64,000 nt of DNA from an uncultured Dehalococcoidia bacterium (GCA_951812535.1 CATOSK010000006.1:186001-250000), one strand, 5' to 3'; shown: positions 21,606 to 31,547, numbered from the stretch's first letter. Numbers and translations: made by a program. The notes: a model not told the origin generated them from the sequence alone.

Positions 21606-23013
21606 TACTACAGTCGCAGATTAAGAACAGGTAGAATTGGAGCAGTTGTCTGGTGGAGAGGTGAGGCAGTGGTTGTTGGGAGTGATGAGGTTGCGGAAGT
21701 GGCCCGGTGGGCCAATGGCATCGAGGAGATGCACCAGTGCATCGCCGGCCGGTTCCGGCGGCCGGAGCCGCGCCGCCGGGCTCTGGCCTATCTGCGAGGA
21801 CTACTCAGCCCGGTGGAACGCAAGAACGGCTGGCAACTGGCAGAACAAGCTGGCGACGCCACCCCCTATGGGGTACACCACCTGCTGTCCACGTACATCT
21901 GGGACGCGGACCTGGTACGCGATGACCTCAGGGACTACGTGGTGGAGCATCTGGGCGGTGCCGACGGAGTAGTGGTGGTGGACGAGACGGGGTTTCTCAA
22001 GAAGGGCGACAAGTCAGCCGGGGTGCAGCGGCAGTACAGCGGGACGGCGGGCCGGATCGAAAACTGTCAGGTTGCGGTGTTCCTGGCCTATGCCGGAGCC
22101 AAGGGCAGGGCATTGCTGGACCGGGAGTTGTACCTGCCCCGGGTGTGGGCGGACGACTGGGAGCGGCGGCGGGAAGCCGGAGTGCCGGAGAGTGTCCGCT
22201 TCCGTACCAAACCGCAACTGGCGCAACTGATGCTGGGGCGGGCGCTGGAAGCGGGTGTTCCCTTCGCCTGGTTTACTGGGGACGAGGTCTACGGCAGTGA
22301 TCGCAACCTGCGGCTGTGGCTGGAACGTGAGGAGATTCCGCATGTGATGGCCATCAAGAGTAACGAGAAGCTGTGGGCTTTGACGGACAAAGGACCGCTG
22401 CAGATGAGAGCGGACCGTCTGGCGTCCGGGGTTGCGGAATCCGCTTGGGTGCGGTGCAGCGCTGGGAATGGCGCCAAGGGACCACGGATCTATGATTGGG
22501 CCGCAGTGGACATACGGCCCCTGAGGGAACCGGGCAAGGGCCACTGGCTACTGGCCCGCCGGAGCATCGCCAAGCCCGACGAGTTGGCCTATTACGTTTG
22601 CTTCGGCCCGGCGGAGACGGCCTTGGAGGAGTTGGTGAGAGTCGCCGGGACCCGGTGGGCCATAGAGGAATGCTTTGAGCAGGCGAAGGGGGAGGTGGGA
22701 CTGGACCAGTACGAGGTGCGGCGGTGGGACGGCTGGTACCGGCACATCACCCTGGCCATGCTGGCTCACGCCTATCTGATGGTAATCAGGCATCATGCAT
22801 TGGAGCAGGGAGAAAAGGGGGCCACTACGGTCCCGGTGAAGAGTTGATTCCCGTGACTGTCCCGGAGGTGCGGCGGCTACTCACACGCTTGGTATGGACA
22901 GAGAACCAACCACCGGATTTCATCCTGTACTGGTCGTGGTGGAGACGCCGCCACCAGGCCAGAGCCCAACGATGTCACTACAAACGGCGTCTATCAAATC
23001 TGCGACTGTAGTA
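21606..23013 (+). mobile_element. IS701-family element copy C, near-identical to copy A (transposase 21669..22847)
   Basis: Same length (1408 bp) and identical transposase to 17888-19295; one synonymous difference noted (18643 C vs 22361 T); flanked by CTAG (21602-21605, 23014-23017). Confidence 0.95.
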
Positions 23014-23017
23014 CTAG

Positions 23018-23243
23018 GAGGCTGAGACAGCCTTACCAGGCCCGCCCAGAGGGAGATTTCCGGCCTCACCAGTCCTCCACTTCGTAATCACCGGCAACCG
23101 GGCCGTCGACGAATGGCTGGGCCTGTTCAAGGACCCCATCCTGGGCAACAATGCCCTCGACCGGCTGGCCCAGTTGGCTACCAGATCGCCATCGAAGGTT
23201 CCCGTTGCCGGGAACGCCTCTCACCACCCAGAGGCCTCCTAGG
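23018..23243 (+). pseudogene. IstB-like (IS21) ATPase C-terminal remnant
   Basis: Frames read NRAVDEWLGLFKDPILGNNALDRLAQ and YQIAIEGSRCRERLSP, resembling the IstB C-terminus; frameshifted. Confidence 0.45.
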
Positions 23244-23389
23244 CATTGGGCGGGGAGGTAATTGACCAGCAGACGGCAACTTGATACAAGTCAAAGCCGT
23301 GGCACTTCAAAGCCGTGGCACTCAGAGTGTCCTGCAGAACCTGTTTTTCGACGCGAGCCCACTCCCACCCACACCAAGGAGCTTCCTTC

Positions 23390-24361
23390 ATGGCGCACCA
23401 CTGTTCCGGCTACGCGTGGGCGCTTCTCGCTCTCACCTTGAGCCTCCTCCTCTCCAATGCCGCATGTTCCACCGAACATGACACCCCCGGGCCATCCTCT
23501 CAACCCCATGTTCCGCTGTCCTCCTCCTCCGCCCGCACCAAAGATGCCCTCCATCTCATCCCCTGGACCGCTGACATATTGTTCGTGCTGGACGTGCGGG
23601 AGCTCCGGAGCCAACGAGAGCACCAGGCCCCGATAATCACTCACTTCGACAACTTCCTCAGAACCGCCATCGACCAACGCTTCAACACCGACGAGATAGC
23701 CGCCGAGGAAGTGGACCTCTTCGTCTACGCCGCATCCCACTCCGGCTACGACAACGGAGCTGTCCTCCTCCAAGGCGACTTTCACCTCGAGAACGTCCGC
23801 CTGAAATTGCAGAACGAGGAATATGACCAACGCACCTACCGGAGCCAGGAGTTATGGGCTGGCGGTGACACCTACGCCATACTGGAAGACCGCCTCGCCG
23901 TCATCGCGTCCAGCCACGAACCGCTTGTAAAGGAATTCATCAAAGTCCAGGACAGCACAATCACTTCCCTGCACCGACTCAGACACACCCCCTACGCCCA
24001 GCTCCTTGGGATCCTTCGAGATGCCCCCATGTTCTTCGCCTCCGGCTTCAACCCGGACTGCGACCACCGCCTCCTGGGATGCCGGCCCTTCGGCATCCGC
24101 TACGACGGCACGGGCCCCGACCAGTCCACCGTCCACCTCACCCTTGCCCTGGTCCTCGCCGACCAGGCATCCGCCGCGGCCGCCGCCGACCAACACCTGG
24201 ATGCGTCCGACGCCATGGCCCGGCTCCTCCATGACCACACCTCCTGGGGCATGTCAACCCTCCAACTGTCCCTTGCCCAGCCAGTACAGGTCGAAAACCT
24301 AAGAAGCGAAGACAACATCCTCCTTGCTGAAGCCGCAATCGCCGTCGGACGACTGCCATGA
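23390..24361 (+). CDS. predicted secreted lipoprotein, hypothetical
   Basis: MAHHCSGYAWALLALTLSLLLSNAACSTEHD: signal peptide with lipobox; upstream gene start in ORF 23315..24361. Confidence 0.6.
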   Translation: MAHHCSGYAWALLALTLSLLLSNAACSTEHDTPGPSSQPHVPLSSSSARTKDALHLIPWTADILFVLDVRELRSQREHQAPIITHFDNFLRTAIDQRFNTDEIAAEEVDLFVYAASHSGYDNGAVLLQGDFHLENVRLKLQNEEYDQRTYRSQELWAGGDTYAILEDRLAVIASSHEPLVKEFIKVQDSTITSLHRLRHTPYAQLLGILRDAPMFFASGFNPDCDHRLLGCRPFGIRYDGTGPDQSTVHLTLALVLADQASAAAAADQHLDASDAMARLLHDHTSWGMSTLQLSLAQPVQVENLRSEDNILLAEAAIAVGRLP

Positions 24362-24431
24362 CATCGGGCCGGCAAGGTAATCAGCGCCACCAAGGTAACC
24401 CCAATGGAAAGGACCAGGCACGAAGAGGGAT

Positions 24432-24752
24432 ATGGCGAAACTGCCTGACCAACAGAGGGCCGAACTCCAGGCATTGGAAGAAATGTCCGGCGACGAGATA
24501 GACCTTTCGGACATCCCCGAGCGGGACATCGACTGGTCCACAGCCCGCCGCGGGGCCATGTACCAGCCGGTCAAACAGGAAACCAACCTGACTCTCGATG
24601 AGTGCGTGATCGACTGGTTCCAAGAGCAGGAACCCGACGAGACCGCCCGCCACGAGGCAATCAACAAGGTCCTGCTGGAGTACATCATGAGGAAACGCTT
24701 CCCCAACCGGGGCAAAATCCCGGAGCCCGGTGCCCAGAACTCCAGCACCTGA
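24432..24752 (+). CDS. hypothetical protein (106 aa)
   Basis: ORF with GAGGGATATGG start context; acidic, no recognised family. Confidence 0.5.
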   Translation: MAKLPDQQRAELQALEEMSGDEIDLSDIPERDIDWSTARRGAMYQPVKQETNLTLDECVIDWFQEQEPDETARHEAINKVLLEYIMRKRFPNRGKIPEPGAQNSST

Positions 24753-24785
24753 CTCAGAATCAGTCCCGGGTCTGAGGATGGAAAA

Positions 24786-24976
24786 GAATAACGACCTTTA
24801 GTCTATAGGAACTTTTTATACCCTCTGGACCTAAAAAATTCCGTTATTCACGTTATTCCGTTATTCACCCGCCATCCAAAGTGGGGGTATGGACCTGTTA
24901 TGAGCACGAAAACATGACTTCAAACCATGGGTAGGGTGAATAACGGTTTCGGAAATCCCGTTATTCACCGTTATTC
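24786..24976. repeat. iteron-like array: seven CGTTATTC octamers (five direct, two inverted)
   Basis: CGTTATTC at 24842, 24851, 24859, 24959, 24969 and GAATAACG at 24786 and 24938, in noncoding DNA. Confidence 0.8.
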
Positions 24977-25314
24977 AACCTTCCGGCCTGAATAGTTGCG
25001 TTTGTAAAAGACCCAGAGCTTCGGCCCACCAAGTTTTTTTCTGGCCCCCAAAAGACATGAAAAAGTCTCTATAGTCTATAGGGTCTTTTTCTCCCGGGCC
25101 CGAAACCGGCCCGGACAGGGGGAGCAGCACCAACCCCTGAAGGGGTGTAATACAGTACCGCTTGGCCCACCGTAAGGGAATCGAACTCACGCCCGACCTT
25201 GGGAGGCCAGAAAATCGAGATAGGGGCGCTTTGGTCCAGGTTTAAGCTTCCAGTATGGCTTAAGCAGGAGGGCCGGTTCTCACCCCGACACCAGCGGGCT
25301 ATGTTCTGGGGTAG

Positions 25315-26520
25315 TCACTTCTTGGTGCCCGAACTGCAAAACTCCCCCCACTCCTCCATCAGCGGCCTTCGGACCTCGAGCAGGTCGGTGTGCTGGATGT
25401 AGGCTTCCTGGGTAGCGTTTCCCAGGTTGTGGGCAAGCGCGGCCTCACTGGGCAGCCATGTAGCGTCCGCGCCCTTGGTCTCCATGCACCATTTCTTGAA
25501 ACTGCTCCGGAACCCATGGGCCACCGCGGGAATCTCCAGCCTCCTCAACATCGTCGTATACACCATGTCCGACAACGGCCGGCCGTCTTTCCCGGAAGGG
25601 AAAATTAACCCGCTACCGTGATCATCCGTTTCCTTCGCCTGGGACAAGATCTCCAGGCACCGATGAGACAACGGGACCCGGTGCTCCCGGCGGGCCTTCA
25701 TCCGCTCTGGCGGTACCGTCCAGGTACCAGTCTCCAGATCAATCTCCAGCCATTGCGCCAGCCGGACCTCGCTGGAGCGGGCCGCGGTCAGCACCAGGAA
25801 CTCGAAGGACAGTTTCGTAACCTCGTCGGCGGTGGACTCCCGGACACGCCGCAAGGCTTCTGGGACCTCGGTGTAAGGCAGAGCGGTGTGGTGACCCTTC
25901 AGCCGGGAAACCCGGGGCAGGACCCGCAGGATGCCCTTGCCTGCAGGGTTGTCCATCCTCCACCCCTGGAAGACGACCCAGTCGAATATCGTCTCGAGGC
26001 GTTGCCGCACCCGGCTGGCCGTCTCGGGCTTGGTCGTCCAGATGGGGGTGAGGATTGCCAAGACATCGCCGGTGGTGACCTCGTCCACCGGCTTCCGTCC
26101 TATGACAGGGTGGGCGTAGGTCGCCAGGGTGTTCGTCCACTGGGAGGCGTGCTTGGCGTTGCTCCAGGTGGGCCGGCGCATCTCGATGACCTGTTCGGCG
26201 GCCTGGGCAAAGGTCGGGATGGCGGGCCTCTTGAGTTCCTCGACGGCCTGGCGTTTCTCGGCCAGAGGGTCCTTCCCCTGTCGGATGAGGCGCTGGTTCT
26301 CGGCGGCCAGTTCCCGGGCATCGGCCAGGGAAACGGCGGGATAGCCCCCCAACCCGATGTTGTGGCGCTTTCCCCCGACAGTGACGCGCTGCACCCACCA
26401 ACGCGATCCGGAGGGAACGACCTTGAGGTTCAGACCATTGCCGTCGGCATACATGCCGGGCTTGGCGACGGTGCGGACAAAGGCGGCGTACAGGGACTGA
26501 TGGGGTACTTTGCGAGGCAT
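25315..26520 (-). CDS. P4-type tyrosine integrase (DUF4102/Arm-DNA-binding)
   Basis: 401 aa; GNGLNLKVVPSGSRWWVQRVTVGGKRHNIGLGGYPAVSLADAR N-terminus; R...HGFRSSFKKW...HNLGNATQEAYIQHTDLLEVRRPLMEEW C-terminal catalytic region. Confidence 0.93.
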   Translation of the reverse strand: MPRKVPHQSLYAAFVRTVAKPGMYADGNGLNLKVVPSGSRWWVQRVTVGGKRHNIGLGGYPAVSLADARELAAENQRLIRQGKDPLAEKRQAVEELKRPAIPTFAQAAEQVIEMRRPTWSNAKHASQWTNTLATYAHPVIGRKPVDEVTTGDVLAILTPIWTTKPETASRVRQRLETIFDWVVFQGWRMDNPAGKGILRVLPRVSRLKGHHTALPYTEVPEALRRVRESTADEVTKLSFEFLVLTAARSSEVRLAQWLEIDLETGTWTVPPERMKARREHRVPLSHRCLEILSQAKETDDHGSGLIFPSGKDGRPLSDMVYTTMLRRLEIPAVAHGFRSSFKKWCMETKGADATWLPSEAALAHNLGNATQEAYIQHTDLLEVRRPLMEEWGEFCSSGTKK

Positions 26521-26681
26521 CCGGCACCCCCAAGATGGTATACCTACTGTTATACCTAACCCAAAAGGATTGTACCGGATGATGATGGACGTTACAAGAC
26601 GCTAAATTCGCTAAATGAGACTCCCATGAGCGCCGCATTGGGAGTCTTTTGAGATATTCACGAGTGATTCAATAATAGTCC

Positions 26682-26772
26682 TGGCGGAGAGGGCGGGATT
26701 CGAACCCGCGAGAGGCGGTTAGCCCCTACGCGATTTCCAGTCGCGCCCGTTCGTCCACTCCGGCACCTCTCC
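26682..26772 (-). tRNA. tRNA-Ser (GGA)
   Basis: Reverse complement GGAGAGGTGCCGGAGTGGACGAACGGGCGCGACTGGAAATCGCG...GCGGGTTCGAATCCCGCCCTCTCCGCCA; acceptor and T stems pair; anticodon loop CTGGAAA; CCA encoded. Confidence 0.95.
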
Positions 26773-26983
26773 AGGCTGTTGGGGAATTTTGGGGACAGGC
26801 ACTGAGGCCCTCGCCTTCACGCTCACGGAAGGCAAGGGGGATGTCTAACCGCGTCGGCCATTATAGAACCCGCCACATCCACTGTCCAGCGCACTGCTCG
26901 TGCGGTGCATACGGGTTTATGGCATAATACCGACCGCCCTCCACAGGTCGTTCCACCTTCTACCTCCCTTTACAGGAGTCGCC

Positions 26984-27805
26984 ATGTTCGACAAGATCCA
27001 GCACATCGGATACCTCGTCGACGACCTCGACGCTGCCGTGGACTGGTACCGCGAAAACTTCGGCGGCGAGAACGCCGGGGGCGGCAACCTCAACCCCTCC
27101 GTCGCCGTCCCCAGCGGAGGGCGCAACGCCTTCGTCCACTTCGGACAGGTCGAAGCCGAAATCATTGAACCCAACGACAAGGAAGGCCTCGCCTCCGGCG
27201 CCCTCAACATGCACCACGTCGCCTACGTCGTCGCCGACATCGACCAGGCCAAGGCGGATCTGGAGGCCCGCGGCTTCCGCTTCGCCACCGAGCGGGCCTT
27301 CACCAACGTCCTCGGCCAGGGCGTCCTGTATTTCGATCCCGCCACCACCAACGGCTGCCTGATGCACCTCACCCAGCAGCCCCAGGTCCCCAACGCCACC
27401 GGTGTCGGCCAGGGAGTCGACGTCCAGCGCATCGTCCACGCCGGATACCGCGTGCCCAACCTCGAGGACGCCATCGCCTGGTACCAGGACAACTTCGACG
27501 GCGTCCACATCGGCGGCGGAGCCTCCCGCAACGGCGGACGCAACGCCTTCGTCAACTTTGGGCAGGTACAAGTCGAGCTCATCGAACCGGGAGACCCCGC
27601 TTCCCTCGGCGGCAATCTCGCCATGGACCACGTCGGATACGTCGTCAATGACATCGCCGCCGGTGTCGACGACTGCTGCGGCCGCGGCTTCCAGTTCGTC
27701 GCCGACACTCCCAACACCAACTCCGTCGGACAGCAGGTGCTCTACTTCGACACCGCCTGCACCCGCGACAGCCGGATGCACCTGACCCAGCTCCCGCCGG
27801 ACTAG
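26984..27805 (+). CDS. VOC family protein with two glyoxalase/bleomycin-resistance domains
   Basis: MFDKIQHIGYLVDDLDAAVDWYRENFGG and second QRIVHAGYRVPNLEDAIAWYQDNFDG repeat. Confidence 0.88.
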   Translation: MFDKIQHIGYLVDDLDAAVDWYRENFGGENAGGGNLNPSVAVPSGGRNAFVHFGQVEAEIIEPNDKEGLASGALNMHHVAYVVADIDQAKADLEARGFRFATERAFTNVLGQGVLYFDPATTNGCLMHLTQQPQVPNATGVGQGVDVQRIVHAGYRVPNLEDAIAWYQDNFDGVHIGGGASRNGGRNAFVNFGQVQVELIEPGDPASLGGNLAMDHVGYVVNDIAAGVDDCCGRGFQFVADTPNTNSVGQQVLYFDTACTRDSRMHLTQLPPD

Positions 27806-27819
27806 GCCCGGCCCATCCC

Positions 27820-28380
27820 GTGACCACTCCGGCGGACCAACCGGCCAACATCATCCTGGTGGGATTCATGGCCACCGGAAAGACCCACGTGGGACGGTGC
27901 CTGTCCCAACTTACCGGCTGGCCCCTCCACGACGCCGACGACGAAATCGTCCGCCGCGCCGGATGCTCGGTAGAGGATATCTTCTCCCGCGACGGAGAGG
28001 GGGCGTTCCGCGACCTCGAACGCCAGGTAATTGCCGACCTGTGCTCCGGCAAGAACCGGGTCATCTCCGCTGGCGGCGGGGCCTTCGTCCAGCCCGCCAA
28101 CCAGGATGTGATGCTGCGGAATGGCCTCGTCATCTGCCTCACCGCCACCCCGGAAACCATCTGCGCCCGCGTCCAGAAGGAAGCCGGTCCCAACGCCCCC
28201 ATCCGCCCCCTGCTGGCCGGAGACGACCCCCTCCAGCGCATCCGCGGCCTCCTGGAAGCCCGCGCCGGAGCCTACTCCCACGCCCACCACACCATCCCCA
28301 CCGACACCCTGACCATCGCGGAAGTGGCGGACCGCATCCTGACCCTCTGGCAGCAATCCGCCGTTTCCCCTATCCTTTAA
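27820..28380 (+). CDS. aroK: shikimate kinase
   Basis: IILVGFMATGKTHVGRCLSQLTGWPLHDADDEI P-loop and shikimate-binding pattern; followed by aroB. Confidence 0.88.
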   Translation: MTTPADQPANIILVGFMATGKTHVGRCLSQLTGWPLHDADDEIVRRAGCSVEDIFSRDGEGAFRDLERQVIADLCSGKNRVISAGGGAFVQPANQDVMLRNGLVICLTATPETICARVQKEAGPNAPIRPLLAGDDPLQRIRGLLEARAGAYSHAHHTIPTDTLTIAEVADRILTLWQQSAVSPIL

Positions 28381-28421
28381 TCCACCAACGGATGATCCCC
28401 CACCCAGGGAGAATACCTGAC

Positions 28422-29522
28422 ATGACCGACACCGACCTCGCCGCAACCGTCCACCACTCCGGCGGCTCCTACCCCGTCGTAGCCGGATGGGGCCTCATCG
28501 ACCGCCTCGGGGAGAGACTCCTGGAACTCGGGGTCAAGGGCCCGGCCTACATCATCACCGACGATAACGTCATGCGCCCTTACGGACGCAACGCCCAGTG
28601 GGCCCTCCAGCGCGCCGGCATCGCCGCCCACGTCTTCATCATCCCCCCGGGCGAACCCAGCAAGACCTTTGGACTGGCCCAGTCCATCTACGAGTGGCTC
28701 GTCGGACTCAAGGCCGAGCGAGGACAGCCCATCATCGCCGTCGGCGGTGGCGTGGTCGGAGATTTAGCCGGATTCGTCGCGGCCACCTTCCTGCGCGGCG
28801 TACCCTTCTTCCAGGTGCCCACCAGCATGGCCGCCATGGTCGACGCCAGCATCGGAGGCAAGGTCGCCGTCAACCTCCCCCAGGCCAAGAACCTCGTCGG
28901 CGCCTTCTACCAGCCCCAGGCAGTCATCGCCGACGTTCAGGCCCTCTCCACTCTGGGCAAGCGCGAGCTTTCAGAAGGCTGGGCCGAGGCCATCAAGCAC
29001 GGCCTCATCCTCGACGCCGACCTCCTCGATGTCTTCGAGGAACACGCCGAGGCCCTCATGAACGTGGAGCCGGAAATCTCCACCGAGGTCATCCGGCGCA
29101 GCATGGCCATCAAGGCCGACGTGGTCAGCCAGGACGAGCGCGAGACCCTGGGAATCCGCATCCTGCTCAACTACGGCCATACAATCGGACACGCCCTCGA
29201 GTCATCCACCGAGTACGGCCGGTTCATGCACGGCGAGGGGGTATCTATCGGAATGATGGGCGTCGCCCGCATGGCCTCCCGCCTGGGAATGATCCCCGAG
29301 AGCATTGTGGACCGACACCGCGAAATCCTCCAGCGGTTCAACCTGCCCATCAAGGCGTCTGGGATGTCGGTGGACCAGATCCGCTATGCCATGTCCCTGG
29401 ACAAGAAAGTCCAGTCCGGCGCCAACCGCTGGGTCATGCTGGAGGAAGTGGGCCGCGCCGTCGTCCGCCAGGACGTCCCCTGGGAGCTGGTGGACGAAAC
29501 CCTCCACGAACTCGTGGACTAG
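28422..29522 (+). CDS. aroB: 3-dehydroquinate synthase
   Basis: AVGGGVVGDLAGFVAATFLRGVPFFQVPTSMAAMVDASIGGKVAVNLPQAKNLVGAFYQP; NYGHTIGHALES. Confidence 0.97.
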   Translation: MTDTDLAATVHHSGGSYPVVAGWGLIDRLGERLLELGVKGPAYIITDDNVMRPYGRNAQWALQRAGIAAHVFIIPPGEPSKTFGLAQSIYEWLVGLKAERGQPIIAVGGGVVGDLAGFVAATFLRGVPFFQVPTSMAAMVDASIGGKVAVNLPQAKNLVGAFYQPQAVIADVQALSTLGKRELSEGWAEAIKHGLILDADLLDVFEEHAEALMNVEPEISTEVIRRSMAIKADVVSQDERETLGIRILLNYGHTIGHALESSTEYGRFMHGEGVSIGMMGVARMASRLGMIPESIVDRHREILQRFNLPIKASGMSVDQIRYAMSLDKKVQSGANRWVMLEEVGRAVVRQDVPWELVDETLHELVD

Positions 29523-29555
29523 ACTCGTGGATTAGTGGATTAGAAGTAAAGGCCC

Positions 29556-30383
29556 CTACCCGTCCGCCTCCAGCAGCCGGATCTCCGTCTCCAGGTCCTG
29601 CGCCGATCCCGCGTCCCCCGCCGACAGCCGGAAGCACCGGTCCAGGTAGAGCTGGGCCAGCTGCGACCCCTTCCGAGAGTTGTCCTGCGCCGCCGCCAGC
29701 AGCCCCGCCAGCCGGAAGTTCTCCGGCAGATGGCGTCCCAGCGACGTAATCTCTGCGGATGCCTCGCTGGCCATCCCCGAATCCCGGCCCTCCTGGGCGA
29801 ACCGCAGCTTACCCAGCAGCCGGGACAACTCCGTCAGCTTGTCGCCTTCGCTCATCAGGCTGAACAGCACCTCGTTCACCTGGAGCGACGTGTCTTCTTC
29901 GGCAGCCGCGTCATTCCTTGCTTCCGGAGCGCTTCCCGCGATGCTCCCCTCGACCACCCGGGGCTCCGGCGCGTCCCCCGCCACGGCCGTATCCAGATAC
30001 TGCCCGCAGATCCGCGAGTACTCCTGCACCGCCTCCGTAACCGCCTCCATCATGCGGGGCAGGTCGAAGGAAAACATGCTGTCCGCGTAGACCAGGTCGT
30101 CGTCCCGCAGCCGGCTCAGATGCTCCACCTTCTGGTAGCTGTCCACCGGCTCCGGCACCGGCGGCATGGCGAAGGCCGAGAACTCGCTCAGCGGCGCAGA
30201 CCCCAGGTGCGACGCCAGGAAGGGCGGCACGTACTTGCTCAGGTCCGCCTGTATCGGCAGCACCACCGCGTAGGTCGCGTACACCTTGTCCGGCTCCGTC
30301 GAAACGCGGAAATAGAGCAGCGCGTGTCCCTTGGGTCGTTGCGGGTCTCCTCGGTCAAATGACAGGTTCATATCCGCGCTCAC
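29556..30383 (-). CDS. hypothetical protein (275 aa)
   Basis: Long ORF with consistent coding bias between known genes; family not recognised. Confidence 0.6.
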   Translation of the reverse strand: MSADMNLSFDRGDPQRPKGHALLYFRVSTEPDKVYATYAVVLPIQADLSKYVPPFLASHLGSAPLSEFSAFAMPPVPEPVDSYQKVEHLSRLRDDDLVYADSMFSFDLPRMMEAVTEAVQEYSRICGQYLDTAVAGDAPEPRVVEGSIAGSAPEARNDAAAEEDTSLQVNEVLFSLMSEGDKLTELSRLLGKLRFAQEGRDSGMASEASAEITSLGRHLPENFRLAGLLAAAQDNSRKGSQLAQLYLDRCFRLSAGDAGSAQDLETEIRLLEADG

Positions 30384-30634
30384 CGCCGTTCAGCATCCCG
30401 TTTAGCATCCCGTTCAGCATCATTGATTGGTCGCCTGTACATCCATTATAGGCGAAACCCTTTGCCCCTAACCACCCGGACAAATCCCTGCAATCGCCGG
30501 TTTCCGCTCCCTCGCCGGACACCCGGTTTCGCGTTGACTTGCCTAGTGAATTAAAGTAATGTATACCCGATTCCACCAGCAGGGGGCGCTCCACCTGCCG
30601 CAAGCGCGGCGGCCCCTCAGAAGGAGTTGCATTT

Positions 30635-31060
30635 ATGGCCCAACAGCAGCTGCCGGAACTGGTTTACAACAACCTGCAGATCGGCGAGGAACTCGGCTCT
30701 TACGAGTACGTCCTGACCCAGGAAATGGTCGATGAATACCGCAAGTCGGTGGACGACCCCGAGGGCGTGTTCCCGACCATCGCCGTCAAGCACGACGCCA
30801 CCGCCCTGGGAATGGCCTACGAGGACAACACCGGCGGAGTCAACGCCGGCAACGAGATCGAGCTCCACAATCCCCCCATCCCCGGCAAGGTCATCCGCGT
30901 CACCGGACGCATCCACGACAAGTACACCCGGCGCGACAAGCCTTACCTGGTCATCGAGGCCACCGCCACCGACGAGGACGGCCGGCTCATCGAGAAGATG
31001 CGGACCTACCAGATGAAAAAACCCGACGAGGTGGGAAAGAAATGGCATCCACAGGGCTAG
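30635..31060 (+). CDS. MaoC-like hot-dog domain protein
   Basis: 141 aa; FPTIAVKHDATALGMAYEDN...GNEIELHNPPIPGKVIRVTGRI. Confidence 0.7.
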   Translation: MAQQQLPELVYNNLQIGEELGSYEYVLTQEMVDEYRKSVDDPEGVFPTIAVKHDATALGMAYEDNTGGVNAGNEIELHNPPIPGKVIRVTGRIHDKYTRRDKPYLVIEATATDEDGRLIEKMRTYQMKKPDEVGKKWHPQG

Positions 31061-31461
31061 AAGACAAGACCATCACCGAGCTCACCAAGACCATCACCCA
31101 GGTCAAGATCAACCAGTTCGAGTCTTGCGGCATCCGGGACCGCGAAAACATCCACAACAGTCCCGAGCTTGCCAAGCGCCGGCTGGGCACCACCTACCCC
31201 ATCGCCTCGGGGCGCATGTCCATTGCCTTCGCGTCCCAGCTGCTGCGGGAGTACTTCGGCGGCGACGTTTTCCACCACAGCGGCGTGGTCAACCTGAAGT
31301 TCCTCCGCCCGGTTAAGGAAGGCGACACTCTTACCGTCAGCGGCGCCTACAACAGCAGCCAGGACACCGATGACGGCACCCTCGTCATCGTAGACGTATC
31401 CTGCCGCAACCAGAACGGCGACATGACCGCCGTCGGCCAGGGCAGCGCCGTCGTCAAATAG
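31042..31461 (+). CDS. MaoC-like hot-dog domain protein (second subunit)
   Basis: 139 aa; overlaps preceding ORF; YPIASGRMSIAFASQLLREYFGGDVFHHSGVVNLKFLRPVKEGDTLTVSG. Confidence 0.75.
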   Translation: MASTGLEDKTITELTKTITQVKINQFESCGIRDRENIHNSPELAKRRLGTTYPIASGRMSIAFASQLLREYFGGDVFHHSGVVNLKFLRPVKEGDTLTVSGAYNSSQDTDDGTLVIVDVSCRNQNGDMTAVGQGSAVVK

Positions 31462-31547
31462 CCCCCGCAACGCCACCGCGGTATTTTCCAGCGGGAGGCA
31501 TCATGCAGCGCACGGAAACCGGGAAAGTCATCCCGCTGAGGAGTATC

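Noticed and set aside
26620-26650. AGACTCCCA...TGGGAGTCTTTT hairpin as terminator of tRNA-Ser
   Set aside because: The T tract is on the + strand while the tRNA is on the - strand; orientation is wrong, although it may be part of the integrase att/promoter region.
28598-29749. 383-aa + strand ORF overlapping aroB
   Set aside because: Arg/Pro-rich out-of-frame shadow of aroB, which is clearly the real gene.
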